From Burhinus oedicnemus (taxonomy: Eukaryota > Chordata > Aves > Charadriiformes > Burhinidae), in assembly GCA_008921705.1 (NCBI GenBank), contig VFFE01007626.1:419803-483802 (forward strand): a stretch of 64,000 nucleotides of DNA, written 5' to 3'. The position numbers and the translations under genes were made by a program. This document shows positions 14,000 to 26,670 of this stretch, in pieces (the stretch's first letter is position 1; every line of letters begins with the position of its first letter). The notes under the pieces are model-generated. The model worked only from the letters and a program-made list of their open reading frames with translations. It was not told the origin of the DNA and made no database searches.

Positions 14000-16100
14000 T
14001 TCAATAAACCATCCTATTACATCAAATGAAAATTCGCTTGAAATGAATGAATCAATTGCTTAATATCATGATGGGAACATGACGCTCTTGAGTGAGGAGA
14101 TTCAACTTCAGATCAATGAACTCCATAACTGCTGAGAGCCACAAGCTATCAGGATATATCAGGATACCACAGAAGAAAGACTCTTTCTTCCTCCATTTCC
14201 TTAAATATTTAAGGAATATCTGACCACTGTCAGATACAGGGTATTTGGCCGGATGGTTTTTTGCCCTGATCTACTATGATAGATTTTGTTTTGCAGGTGT
14301 GAGCAGATTTTAACGTATCCTTGGGCATAGTAGCCTTTTACTCTATGAATGGATTATAACTCAGCACAGTGTATGTATTTAATAAACACAGCGTGCACTA
14401 AACAAAGTATTTAAACTCTTCCATAAAACACTAAGAGCTTAGCAGCAATTCCTAAAGAGAAAATAACAAGATGACAATACAGCTCTAGATAGCAAAAAAT
14501 CTCGCATTGTCCACCTGGGGTAGTCCTAGTACTTTTCAACAACATAGATTCCCACTCATGACAGCAGAGGAAAAAAGCAAGGAAACAAAACGAGTAAATA
14601 AACCACATGACAAAAAAGAATTTACCCTCATTAAATCATTTCACTCCATGGCCTGAATTTTGGGCGCTCACTATTTCTACTTCTGACCTGCCACATTCAA
14701 CAATTCACAAAGTTTTTTTGGACTGTAGAGTATAATCTCTGCTGTACTAACACTTCCACAAACTTCAACAACCTGTTAGTGTTCACTGAGTGGAAGCATC
14801 ATCAGTCCATCTTGACAAGTCTGGTGGTCCCACCTAACATATCTTAAACAAATTATTTGGCACATAATGCTGTACTTTAGTTATGACTTTCCTTTCCAAC
14901 AAGTTTGCCACTTTCAGGTTTGCATTAATCCATTCTGAAATGGTGAATACAACTATCAACAAGAAACCACGGTATGCCATCGTAAACTGATACAGGCATA
15001 CTTCTGTTTGATACAGTTAAACAGATCCGTTTAGGTTTATAGTATTTTGAACAGTTTTTTATAGGCAGATGCATACTTATGATTCGGGCCAACCGGCTGC
15101 GAGAACAGTAAAAAAATCAAGAGTTGGGAAAGTTATGTTAGTGCAGCGCTGAGCCTAAGCTAGTCAATAAGTGCATCTCAGCAAAAAGGTACATTAAGAC
15201 AGGCTCAGTGCTGTAGAGAATATGGCCTTTGGACACATCAGAACGTGGCATAAAAAAGCTGCATCTGTTTGGAGTACAAAGAGTGAACGTGTGTCTGCTT
15301 ACTCGGGCAGATATTCCTTTGGTTCACTGGAGATTATGGATAACAGACAATAATTGGTAGTTCTATAGTGCACATTTTGTATTTTTCACCATTATGCACT
15401 CAGCTTCCCCATCCCTTAACACCCTCCACAATCAAAGAATCTTCCTCAAGTTGCAGAACGCAAAGGTTCCAAGATGAGGAAAGCCACCATCAAAACAATC
15501 CCACATAACCTTGACTCTGTTCTTTTTGCATATTCAATATCATCATCATTATTCACATGTCAAAGCCTTTTCAGGTCTTTGTGTGAAACAATCACTTACC
15601 TCACAGGATCACCTCCTAATTCAGTGTAGAAAATTAAGCCGGGTAGGGAATTTTGTACTTAGTTTTTGTTGTGATTTTTGGGTATAAAATTCAAATAACT
15701 TTTTGCATAATTTCAAACATCATCAGCTATAGTTAATTTACTTTTATGAATGTCATTGCTCCTTTTATCAAATGTAATATCTCTCAGTATTCCATTAAAT
15801 CCTTGCAAGGTGAAGCAGTCTGAAATCTTAGCATACGCTTATCTTTCAGCAAAAAATTCCACCATTTTCTGTCACTCAGGCATCATTAGAATCTTTAAAG
15901 AATTGTTTAACTTATTTTCACCACAGAACTCAATCTTCATTCTGCATCTGCATTTACCTGTGTAACAGCTACAAGAAGTTCAAAGTAAATATCCTCAAAC
16001 CATTCACTCCAAAACGACAGAACACGTCCCTCCCTGTTTTCCACAAAGGGATGTTGAAGTTCCAGCTCTGTGTGACCATTACTTTCTTGGATTCCGCGCA
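14000..16100. other. Intronic sequence, nothing recognised
   Basis: AT-rich sequence leading into the C16/gap. Short open frames at 14411-14608 and 15750-15965 look incidental. Confidence 0.6.
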
Positions 16101-16116
16101 CCCCCCCCCCCCCCCC
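16101..16116. repeat. Poly-C tract (C16, possibly longer)
   Basis: This homopolymer of at least 16 C is truncated by the adjoining assembly gap. In the ADK transcript orientation it is poly-G, which could form G-quadruplex structure. Confidence 0.97.
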
Positions 16117-16136
16117 NNNNNNNNNNNNNNNNNNNN
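16117..16136. other. Assembly gap (20 N) abutting a C16 homopolymer
   Basis: Sixteen consecutive C at 16101-16116 run directly into 20 N. The true length is unknown. Read dropout in a long G/C homopolymer is the likely cause. Confidence 0.98.
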
Positions 16137-17019
16137 AAACTAGATTCCTTACCTATGTGTAGAAAGAAGTTCAGTAAGTCCCTCTTTGTATGAGATTGTA
16201 CAATAAGATATCTTGGATTTCAACCTCAGATGACACTACTTGACGATCCGCCTAAGCAGCAAAATCACCATGAAACTGCATAGCCTTCCTGACCTTTCTA
16301 CTATGTAAAGATGGTTCCCCTTTTATATATGGCCTGTTATATAAATTAAAAAACCCACACTTCTGAGCCTCTGTAAAATGCTGTCTGGATTAAGTAAAAC
16401 TGCTGTAATACATGTAAATCCTAAAATATCTCTGGAACAGTCTAGGGAGAAAAAAAACCCCTCTGAACAAAAATTATTCAAAACAAAATGCACAAATCAC
16501 CCCAACATTGCATTCCTTTCGTACCTTAAATGACATAAATGTATTTAGAAAGTTTCCATAACTATTGTTAAAGTTCATCAAGCTTCATTATCTTTGTATT
16601 AAAAGAGAATTACTTTTCAGAGTCCAAAATAGAATTAACAATTTCTTGTTCTTACAAATTAAACATTCCAATTAAAGCATTTCTAAATTGTTGCTTAATT
16701 CTAAGTTTGAAAGCTGTGGGTTTTTATGTATATATAAACTATTCAATAAAATGGTGCTTTGTCTTTCTTCTGAAGTTGTTTTATGAACAGATGAAGCAAA
16801 AATGATCATAAAACGATGAAGTAATTTCTAAAAGCAAAATTATTGACTTCAACTGAAAGGCTTTCTAAAGGTTTTTAATTGCCCTAAATTTGTGAAAAAC
16901 TACCCAGGAGATCAACAAAATTCATATCAATGAACTGTATTATACTATTGAGAGAACCCTTGGCCTCAAGCCAGGGAGAACAAATAGAAAGGACCATTTT
17001 CACTTGGCTGCAAATTATC

Positions 17020-17240
17020 AAAAAGCTAAGAGAAAGCTATGGAGTTAAAGTGACATGTTTGTATGGTGGGAAAAAGATCAAATATTGATCGTCCAAGCTG
17101 AGGTAATTAGAGCGGTTGTCAAGGAGATGGGATGCATGTCGTTAGCCCTACAGAAATGCATCTTTGTTTTATATTGAGTGAATTAGCTGTTCAGCAGTTG
17201 GCAGTGATTTTTTCTTTTCTTTCTTTAAAAGGCTCTACAC
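17020..17240. promoter_or_regulatory. Candidate conserved noncoding element
   Basis: The near-palindrome GATCAAATATTGATC at 17076-17090 carries ATCAA/TTGAT arms (ONECUT-like ATTGAT). It is followed by GGTAATTAGAG near 17102, GGGATGCATGTC near 17129, CTTTGTTTT near 17162 and GAATTAGC near 17180. The sequence lacks simple repeats, unlike its AT-rich flanks. Confidence 0.3.
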
Positions 17241-17539
17241 CACTCAGTAGTAACATATTCCTGTAATTCAATATTTAAAAAAATAAACATACAAATACAC
17301 TTTAAAAGCTTATTCTAAATACTGAAAGTTTTTCTACGTGGATATTTTGTAAAATGGAGCTGTAAAACATGCATCTTCCTATGGTGTAAAGCTTATACCA
17401 GCGTAAACCACCAGACTGTAAATGGAGAGAAAGATGCATGGCGTGGAACTGAAGTGCCTGCTGTTTTAATAAACCTTCAACCTCGCCCTAGGTAGTAAGT
17501 CCTTGCAGATTAATATCAGTTCACTGGGGACTGGAAGCT

Positions 17540-17770
17540 CACACCACTACGGACACCGCAGAGACCCATCTGCTGGAGCTGGTGCCGCCCATGCATTTCA
17601 TGCGGCAGCTAACTGCTGCCGCCTCCCTATCAGCCCAGCCCGTAATGCTGGGATCTCACAGCGTGGTTCCCCTCTCCTCCGGCGCCCGGAGCCAAGAAGA
17701 CCTTAGGCTGGCAGCGGCATCTTCTGCTGTGGCTCACGCTTGGTCAGCGATCTGCCTGGGACACTGAGCA
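17540..17770. other. GC-rich islet with CpGs
   Basis: A locally GC-rich stretch includes GGTGCCGCCCATGC, CATGCGGCAGC, CTGCTGCCGCC and CTCCGGCGCCCGG. Overlapping 61-67-codon frames are open on the plus strand, but no protein or repeat family is recognised. Confidence 0.55.
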
Positions 17771-18065
17771 AACGAACGTCAGAACAGAACACGGCATCTT
17801 CTAGGAATACGTGACTGTGCAATGTTACCAGAGCCCCCAGAAAGACATGGACCAACCCCTAACAGTTTCATCCCTGCAAACCGGATACACTTCAGTCATA
17901 AAATCCACATCTGTATCAACAAGCAAAATCATTACTGATAAGACATGTAACCTCCATGACAACTAGGAACGCGGGGACCACAGGTGTCAAGTCTAATCTC
18001 CGTGCACAAAGAAGTGGTGTTTCTGACAGAAATTTACCAAATACCTTTAACTACTAGACCAGTGG

Positions 18066-18099
18066 CAAAAAAACCCAAAACCACCCCAAAAACCCCAAA
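18066..18099. repeat. A/C-only low-complexity tract
   Basis: Thirty-four bases contain only A and C, with runs such as CCACCCC and AACCCC. Confidence 0.95.
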
Positions 18100-21000
18100 T
18101 CAATTCCCCAAATGATAACATAAAAGTGAGATGTAAAAGACCTCACTCCACAACTGTAAAATGCCCTCAGGAAAAACAACCCATCTGATACCTAAGAACT
18201 CATATCAGGAACTTAATTTCCTATCTCAGGAATTCCCCTTTAATGTCATACAACTATTTAAGTGGTTTCATACTTCCAGTTGTAAGACTGTTGTCAGTTG
18301 TGTACAGTTTTGTCAGCCTTCCCATTTGGCCCGAAATTTATCAGCGCTGAATGTCTTCTTTAAGCTAAGATAATAATCTTCCCAGGAAATTTTAAGCAGA
18401 GGAAATGAAAGGAAGGCACACAGTAGCTCTGACTTGAATTCAGTTCTCCATAGGATGACAAACATGGGAAGACTACTCTTTATCCTAATGTGGTGCTAAA
18501 ATATTTATGAAAATAGTAAAGCCTGAGAGAAATTAATTTTTTTCAAGTCCAGCAATTTTTTTTTCCAAAGAGAAAGTCCCCTTTGCGGTGCTATCTTGCA
18601 GGTATTTCCCTCACAAAAATCTGGTCCGGAAACTGTCTGAAGAGAGACTACACCAAACAGCCCCCTTCAGCAGGACGCTGAACAAAGCCTCATTTCCTTA
18701 CCTTGGTGATCCCAGATATTTTAAGTACTTATCACCATTTTAAAGCTTCAACAGTAAGCACTAATGATATTTTTTTTTTTTCTTATAGCAGGACATTCTC
18801 ATACTGTTTTCAAAAATTCCAAAATTTTTTATAAAGAAAAAACAAACCACAGCTGCTCAATCCACTAATAAAAAAATTCAGCATATTAAAATACATAATG
18901 AAATAGCCTGTCTTTAATGTTCTGCCATGTGTTTAGTTTATTCCAGGTAATTCAATAAAAATAGCTAGCTTTAAAAGAAGCAGGCCAGGTACTGGAGCTG
19001 ATACTTTTTCACAAGTCTCTCTTCCTTTTAAGTAGAGCTCTACAGAATGCACGATCCTTTTGCTTCCTTTGGTCATTTACTCTTCCCTACACAGAAGCTG
19101 ATTCCTGGAATTCATATTTGCTGGAAAAGGAACTCATTATAACCACTTAGTTCGAATACTACCCTTCCTATGAAAGACAAACTAAAGAAAAACCCTGAGC
19201 CAAGTACAATATTCCACCAGTCTAGATGCCATGAGGCTCCTTAACACGGTGAAGCTTTATAAAGACCTACTAAGCAATTACACTGGAGACTGAGGGACTA
19301 GCAGTCATGGGGCTGCATAGTCTCTCTGAAATACCTATTTCACACTTGCATATCTGTCATATCCAAACTGAGAAAATAGTCCTTTTCATTCTTTCTGCCA
19401 TTAGAATTTGGTTGTAAACACAATGGTATCAAGGTAAAATCTATGCTGCAGATTATGAAAAAGAAGAAGAACATGTTCTTGTTCAGATTGCTATAGAATT
19501 TTATTCTCTTACTGCATATAGAAAGAAAAGATTTCTCATTTGTCATTAGAGTAACAACTTCTCCAGTTCCTCTTAATGGAACCCCAAATTTGGTATACCA
19601 TGAAAATTGACATAAAAACAACCCAAAAGACCAAGCAAATTACTAACCCAATAACCATTGAGTGCAGCTCTGATATTCCGCTTTCTTGTATCACATACTT
19701 GGTCAACACTTCTCATATATAACAGGGTAATGACTCAGCAGTTGTGTCTTGCTAAGACATTATTTTTACACAGTATAATATAAGGTGGTAGTTATCCTTA
19801 AAAAAAGACATCAATGTCGTCCAATAGGTGCCAAGTAGTGCTAAAAAACCTGTATCAAAAAGAATATTGTATGGATACTGCTAGCCAAACGTTGAAAAAT
19901 GCTGAATTTTTAATGTAAGCAACTGCGTATTTACTATATTGCCATCTTGATCAATAATTAAAGTATACTTGTCAGAATACATGAATAAGAGACATGATTT
20001 CAAATATCTTCGTTTATTATGTTTGTTTACTTGCTTAATCCAAAACCTGATCATATTTAATTATTAGTGAAACTAAGAGTTTCAACTGCACAGTAAATAC
20101 CACACATTGTGTTTAGCATAATCAGACCTTTAGATCTGCACAGTATTTCTGTTTCAGTACCAACACTGAAATTATGATTCCTCTTACAACATAAGCCAAT
20201 TTTTGGCCAACAAAAATGTTGTTTCAATAACAAGCAGCTCTTTTACTTACTACAGGCACACGGCAGTTGGCCTCTGAATAGGAACAAGAAAAGGCCAGAA
20301 TTTTCCTTTTCATGTCCTGCTCACAATAGTAGACCTTTAATTTTACATGTTAAAAACTGCATCCAGCTCACAAATCGCTCAAAAAAGAAAGCCCAGCAAT
20401 GGGCTCTGTCTCAATTTGCTTGATAGCAAGGACAGTTCAACAGCTGCAGAAGAGAAATCATAAGATGGCATGCACTGCCCTTTAGTGGTTGCAGAAATCC
20501 TCACCCATAAAGTACACAACTGCTAGTTTATAACAAAGAGAAGCATACCTTACTTTGCTTTTCTGTAAAAATCCCAGTACATTTTCCCCAAACCTAAAGG
20601 TAACAGTAGCTTGCATACCTCAACAGCATGAAAACTATTAGTTTCATTTCAGTGTAACGAATACTTCAACAGGACAGGAGTTTTGGGGGATAAGTTGTCT
20701 AAATGTGCCATGGTTTCTGACTGATCAAAGCACAGAGCAGGATAAGAAAGGAGTAGCCTTGAGAAGACAGGAAAAGAGAAAAGTTGAGATTAAAGAGAAG
20801 AACAAATTCTTTTGTTCATCCTTCTAACACTGGACAGAGTCTTAAGGATTTTTAACAAATAACCTATGCAGAGATATTAACTACTTTTGAAACTACTATT
20901 GGTGACCATCACTATTGCTGGACACACAAGTAGCTTTGAGTACTGAACCCTTAAACTTCTCTTTCAATTTACTGATATCTGCGTTTAGGTACATTCACAT

Positions 21001-22609
21001 TTGTTTTCCCTCTCATACCTTTAGAAGGCCAGTGATAATCGCTATCTGACTTCAACAGAATATGTAATGCTTCAGTACTCTTCCACAGTTATTTCTTGTA
21101 CCACTCACAGTTCTGAGACTGCAGCTAGTGCAAAAAACAGCAGCATGAACTCTCAAAGACCTGATCTACGCTGACTTTAATATTGTCTACAGGCCAATGG
21201 TTGTCACTGAATGCCTTAGGTTACTGTGAAAAATTGGAAGTTTTAATAGAAGTTTAAAGCTCACGTGAGGGAAACACTGCCATTTCTAGGCTAGTAATAG
21301 CGTGAAATAAATTGGGTTTAATTTTAAGGTCTGCTATGGATTAGCTGGCCAGTCATGACTGTCATGTAAGTTTTGTCTTCTACGTGTGCACAATATTTCA
21401 AAAATGTACTGAAATGTTCTAACAGAAGGGCTATATTTATTATTATTACTTAAGCGATGTATCATGCATAGCAGATTTTCAGCTCTGAAAACAAGGACCT
21501 TTATATTAGTTATCCAACAAATTAATCTCTAGGACTGCAGAATTTTTGTATAAAGTCTCTCATTAACCTGGCACGCAATCAATGAATGAATGCCATCCCG
21601 TATTTTCCTCAAAGCTGCAATGAAATAATTTTTACTGTGAAAATCCTAGGTGCACATTCAAATTTACATAAGATGGCCTGTTGGCCAAGCAGCAGTTCCA
21701 AACTTACAGTACGTTGCAGATACAGAACATGAAACTGCTGCATCTTCCTGGTGATTCTTCTATTTCAATAATGACCACTTTGTCTCAGTACATTTCTTAG
21801 GTCTTTATGTTACCAGTAAAACCACTCAGCAATTCACAGAACACCACAAAGAAAGGTGATGAAAATACAAGTGTATCACATGCAACTTTCCACTGGGAAA
21901 AAAGAGGACTGGAGAAGGAATGTATGTGTCAGATTCAAAGTTACTGCTAGACAGTAAATATTTGTTTATTATATTAATGGGATGGCACACAGTTAAAAAT
22001 AGACACTTTTTTTCATTCCTGTTATTTCCTGTTGGGTAAATAGGAGCAGATCAGCACTCAAAGTCTTGCAAAAACACTTCTTGCTCACTCAGTGACCATG
22101 TGGACTATGACACAAATTCACAGTCCCTGTTAGGGACTTGTCACCTGATTTCATTTGGTATTTCAACAGACTTACACAGATTTTTCTTACATAGTGATTT
22201 TATAATTTTGAGTACATAACGACCTTCCATAGTATTTATTATGAATTTGGTAAAAAATAGTATGCACTGAAGAAACCAGGGGCAACTCAAACAATGATAG
22301 CTGTACTTGTTCATAGTTACATGTCCTTCTAGGAAAAGATGAAGTAATAGGAAAGCCTTCAAATTAGTCTTGCATCCCGTCTGTGACTGAAATACTAGAA
22401 AAAGTTTTAACCTCATTAGGTTTAAAATTCTGCTCTAAACCTACATTGCCACAGTACCTTTCTTAAGTATCTAATGTGTGCTACCAAAATGAAAGGCAGT
22501 TTTATAGTGTTTTCCCAAAGGAAGCAGATGCTTCTCGTGTTTACAAAGGAAAAACATTTAGATTTTTACAGAACTTGGATTTTCTATAGTTCTCTCCTGT
22601 ACACCCCCT

Positions 22610-22651
22610 CCCCCCCCCAAAAAAAAACCACCAACCCAAAACAACAAACCC
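22610..22651. repeat. A/C-only low-complexity tract
   Basis: Forty-two bases contain only C and A. The tract starts with C9, continues as A9, then CCACCAACCC and similar units. Confidence 0.95.
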
Positions 22652-25351
22652 TTTTAGATATTACAGAGAAGGGATTGAGATTTTGTTAACAGCATCGCCT
22701 TGTTCAAAGACAGAATGGAAGCTTGGTTGCTCTTTCCTCTTTTAATACCTTCAAAAAGGTAATTAGGAGAAGCGGCATAGTGAGAAGTAAAACAATCTTC
22801 ATGCACTAACAGGCCATTGACTGGCAGATAAGGTAAGAAGATAAGATAGCATGGCTAATTAGTCTAAAACATGCAACTTGAAAACCATTATTACTTAAAA
22901 TAGGTATTTGTACTTATAAAAAAAGTTACACATTCGGTTATTTTGACTATTTTCTCAGAGGTAGCATAGCGAGGCTGGATTCATCCTGTTTAAACCGCAA
23001 AACCCTGCATTCACTGTGTCCTATTGGATCAGGCATTTGTGAAACAGAGGAAGTCAGCTGGGAATACTAGGCAGAAGGTCTTTGGCAGAACTTAGTTAAC
23101 AAATCTGGGCCACGATGTCCAGTGGAGAACTTGGAGCATCTAAAGAATACCAAGGAGTTAAAATTATATAAGCTTTAAGTTATTATGGGCTGCTTTCCAA
23201 AAAGCATGACTTCCAATACTTGAGCATGCAAGCCAGATTTCATTTCTGGCTCTGTCTCACAATGCTGTAATAGTTTAATTCTGTTGAACTAGAGATTCTC
23301 ATCTGCTTTTAAGAACAAGAGCTAGAACAACACAAGTGTTTTATAAACTGCAGCAAAATTAATTTGCAATTGATGAGAGAGAGTAAAATCAATAGTGTCC
23401 TACAGCAATTCTGCACTGGTGTTGGCTTTTTGCAAGTTCTGCAGGCTGCTGAAAAAAAACAGCATTGATAAAAGATGCATTTTTTTGTTAATAACATATT
23501 ATGTATTACTATGATTTTTGTTATCTTTATCTAAAGTATGTGTTAAGCCTAGTTGTGTGACCAGGAAACGAAGTTTCCATTGACTTTCTCTATGAGTACT
23601 TTAAAGTCTGAGAATACCAAATTCAACCTTCTCTAGAGCAAATGTATCCTGAGAAAAAAAAAGAATGTTATTTCTCATGTCTGAAAAATGATTTTTAAAA
23701 TTGCCATCACACTTCTATTATAATAAAGAAAAAACTGAAATTATAGGCAAAACAAATTGTGAACTGTATAATGTAAATACAAGCCTGGTATCTTTAGAAA
23801 AAATAAAGTTTGAGACTGTGAGGGATTTCAGCCAGAACAGAAAGACAGATATATCTGTGTATACCTGTGCACATGCATGTAATACCTCTATATTCTTGCT
23901 TATATGGCCGATAGTTCCTGAATATGAAATCTATCATACAACCATATTCTCTTTGAAGCACTGTTCAACGAAAAAGTCTTAGTCTTGGGACAGCAAAGCA
24001 GAATTTTGATTTTTAATAATGTTACATATCATTGGATTCATACAGAACATTTTCTTGGAAGATGCCTCTAATTTCTTCCGAAATATAATTCATAGTTTCC
24101 CTTGTGAGCACATCACAATCATAAGAGGGACTGATGGGACCCATGAGTGTATCATATATATATAACCACTAATGAATACAAATGGAAATACTTGGCTGAA
24201 GCAGTTATCCCTGGGGCAAACTGTCAACAACAAGGCAAATAATACTAATACTTTGTGCTTATAACACAAGCTGAGAAGATTTCACAAGTGCTATTGAATG
24301 AAACCAAACAGCAAGTTTCCAATACAAGGTTCTGCAAAAAATTTGAATTGCACAACCAGAAATCAAGGCCTTTTTAATGACTCCAGACTGAGTATCTTCA
24401 TCTTGAAGACAAACTTGCTCTTTCTCTCTTTCTCCTAATAGTCCTGAATAAAAAAAAGTTACATTTTGCAATTACGAGAAGACTCACACTAATTACTTGC
24501 TTCCAGCTTTGTCACCTTTCTCATCTTTCTGAAATCTGTCACTGAATATTCAGTCATATTGAAAGTATCAATATCACACCAGTACTGTTCTGTGTATATG
24601 CATTGAGAAATGGAGTGAAAGAATTCTCTTCTTGGTAAAAGGGGATGATAAAGTTTACTACTACAAAGTGATGGCCATCCTGAAGAGGAAATACATTTTA
24701 TTTAACTTTTCAGAGCTCTCAAATATAATAATGCACTTGTGCAGAATACATTACTTTATGACATAATTTAGAAAATTAGGGTTTAGAACTGTAAAAATGG
24801 CCTATATTGCTAGCTCTCATGGTTCCAGTGATAACTTTAAAAATAAGAACTGTTAAATAATGCAGCAGTGATATCCTGAGTCACCAAAGAGCCTTGGCCA
24901 CCAGCTCTGCTCAGACAACTTCCGTCTTCATTGTGAGCTGACTGAAATGTCATTACTGCAGCTAATGTCATTCCTGATCCTTTTAGAAGAAAAACCTGGA
25001 GAATGTGCTTGAATTGAAAGAACACATGTGAAATAGAGATGATTCTTGTTCACTTTGGGAGGTTTTGTTCCTCCCAACAGAAACCACCTTATTCTTTCTC
25101 AATTTGTTTATTAGGAAATAGCTAGTATTAGCAAAAAGCTATAGCTTTTCTCAATTTGCTTCTAGATGACATTAACACAGGACTTTTATTCTGGAAAAGC
25201 GTTCAAACAAGCTGACAGTCAAGTTTAGTAATTCCATTGAAATTCACATCCATCCACAAAGTAAGTTAACGAAAATTTATGGAGGAAGAGAAATAAACTA
25301 CAATATCCTTTTGCATTCCAAGATCGCTGTGTGCCTTAATTTCCTTGAATG

Positions 25352-25375
25352 GTCCAGGCAGGGCCATGCCTGGAC
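25352..25375. repeat. Short perfect hairpin
   Basis: GTCCAGGCA and TGCCTGGAC form a perfect 9-bp stem around the 6-nt loop GGGCCA. It is GC-rich within AT-rich surroundings. Confidence 0.9.
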
Positions 25376-26439
25376 AGCCCTTTCTCTACTGTTATGATGA
25401 TCCATGGGAAGAACTGAAACTAGTCAGATAGACAAGCTATCAGTGTGGAAGCCCATCTGTTACGACAGTGGCAATAACCGCAAACCTTTCATGAACATTG
25501 GGATGTCATTAGCATCCAGAAATGTAAAGCCGATGAACAGAAATTCTTCTACTTAAGCCAGTATTATTTTTTTGTAAGAGAAACCTAAGAGTATACTAAT
25601 AAGCTACGCTTTTTAGTGATGAGGTAAGAAGTATAGCAGAAACAAGTGTCGATGAAACATCTTCCTATTGCTTCTTCAATTACATTCCGATATCAACTAT
25701 ACAAAGTGAGCCCAGAGATATTTAATGAAAATGAGAGAAGAACATGTATTGAAAAAAACCTGTTGAATACGAATGAAACTGCTTGCCATTCTTAGAAAAC
25801 TGAATAGGAAAAAAAGATATAGAAAGGATGAGATTTTTTTCTTTTTCTTTTTTTCTTTTTATAAAGCTAGTGGGCATGCAAGTCCTCTGCCTCTAAAGGA
25901 TGAAGAATTTAATTTATAGTTCTAAGAAACTGCAGTTTTTTCAATTGCATTTTAGTAGCTTAAGCCACTAAACCAGTTCCTTATGTGCAGAACAATAATG
26001 GACTGATTTTGCTGAAGTTAAGTAAGACTTTGTTCAACTTTCAATGGGCCAGAAACAGACTCTAAGGCACATTTTGTAAAATCACTTTTAACACAAAGAT
26101 AAAATGCACATAGCTTTTATGTATTCTCTTAAGGAACTGTACATAAATAGAGAATATTTTGCCAAATACACACCAGGATTATTTTTTTCTTACTCATTTA
26201 GAAACATAGTAAATTGCGAAAATAATATACTAATGTACTTACAAGCAAACAGTATTATCTACCTTTGCTAAAAAGGGGCTGCTGTTTCTAAATCTGTTTT
26301 ACGTTATCCTTCTTAACCTGAAAATACACAGGAGGAATTACAACACAGAATTTTTGCGTGCAAATACACAAATAAGGTGGGAAATCTTCCCCCCCCCGCC
26401 ATCCCCAACCACAAGTTGCGTTCATTCTTAGACTGAGTG

Positions 26440-26670
26440 AAAGGAGCAGGTTACAATGACACAGCTAACAATTTTAGTCAATTTAATGATAATTACTCTG
26501 CAGTCATCACTTATTTACAAACATGTAAATGCTTGCTTTAGTTATGGAATTAATCATAAAACACATAAGGTATTTAATATTGCAATTAAGTATAGATTTA
26601 TTAATGACACATAACACTTGTAACTAATTAATGCACACAGTTAATCATTAAGTATCTTGCTAAGTGCTTA
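26440..26670. promoter_or_regulatory. Candidate enhancer with HNF1-like, forkhead-like and homeodomain motifs
   Basis: GTTAATCATTAAG at 26640-26652 matches the palindromic HNF1 consensus GTTAATNATTAAC at 12 of 13 positions. ATTTAC and GTAAAT at 26513-26530 are inverted forkhead-like words with a 6-bp spacer. TAATGATAATTA at 26484-26495 and TAATTAAT at 26625-26632 are homeodomain cores. No repeat is recognised. ADK is strongly expressed in liver and kidney, where HNF1 acts, so a role in ADK itself is a reasonable but untested inference. Confidence 0.35.

Larger units (their letters stand above)
18100..26400. other. Intronic sequence with only low-complexity features
   Basis: Contains T12 at 18770-18781, an A/C tract at 22610-22651, a short (AT)n near 24155, the hairpin at 25352-25375 and a pyrimidine-only tract near 25833-25860. 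No interspersed repeat, exon or RNA gene was recognised. Open frames are all below 95 codons. Confidence 0.55.

Noticed and set aside
13970..14000. Poly-A tail of a retroposed gene
   Set aside because: No coding or repeat sequence with a polyadenylation signal precedes the A15 run, and no target-site duplication was seen.
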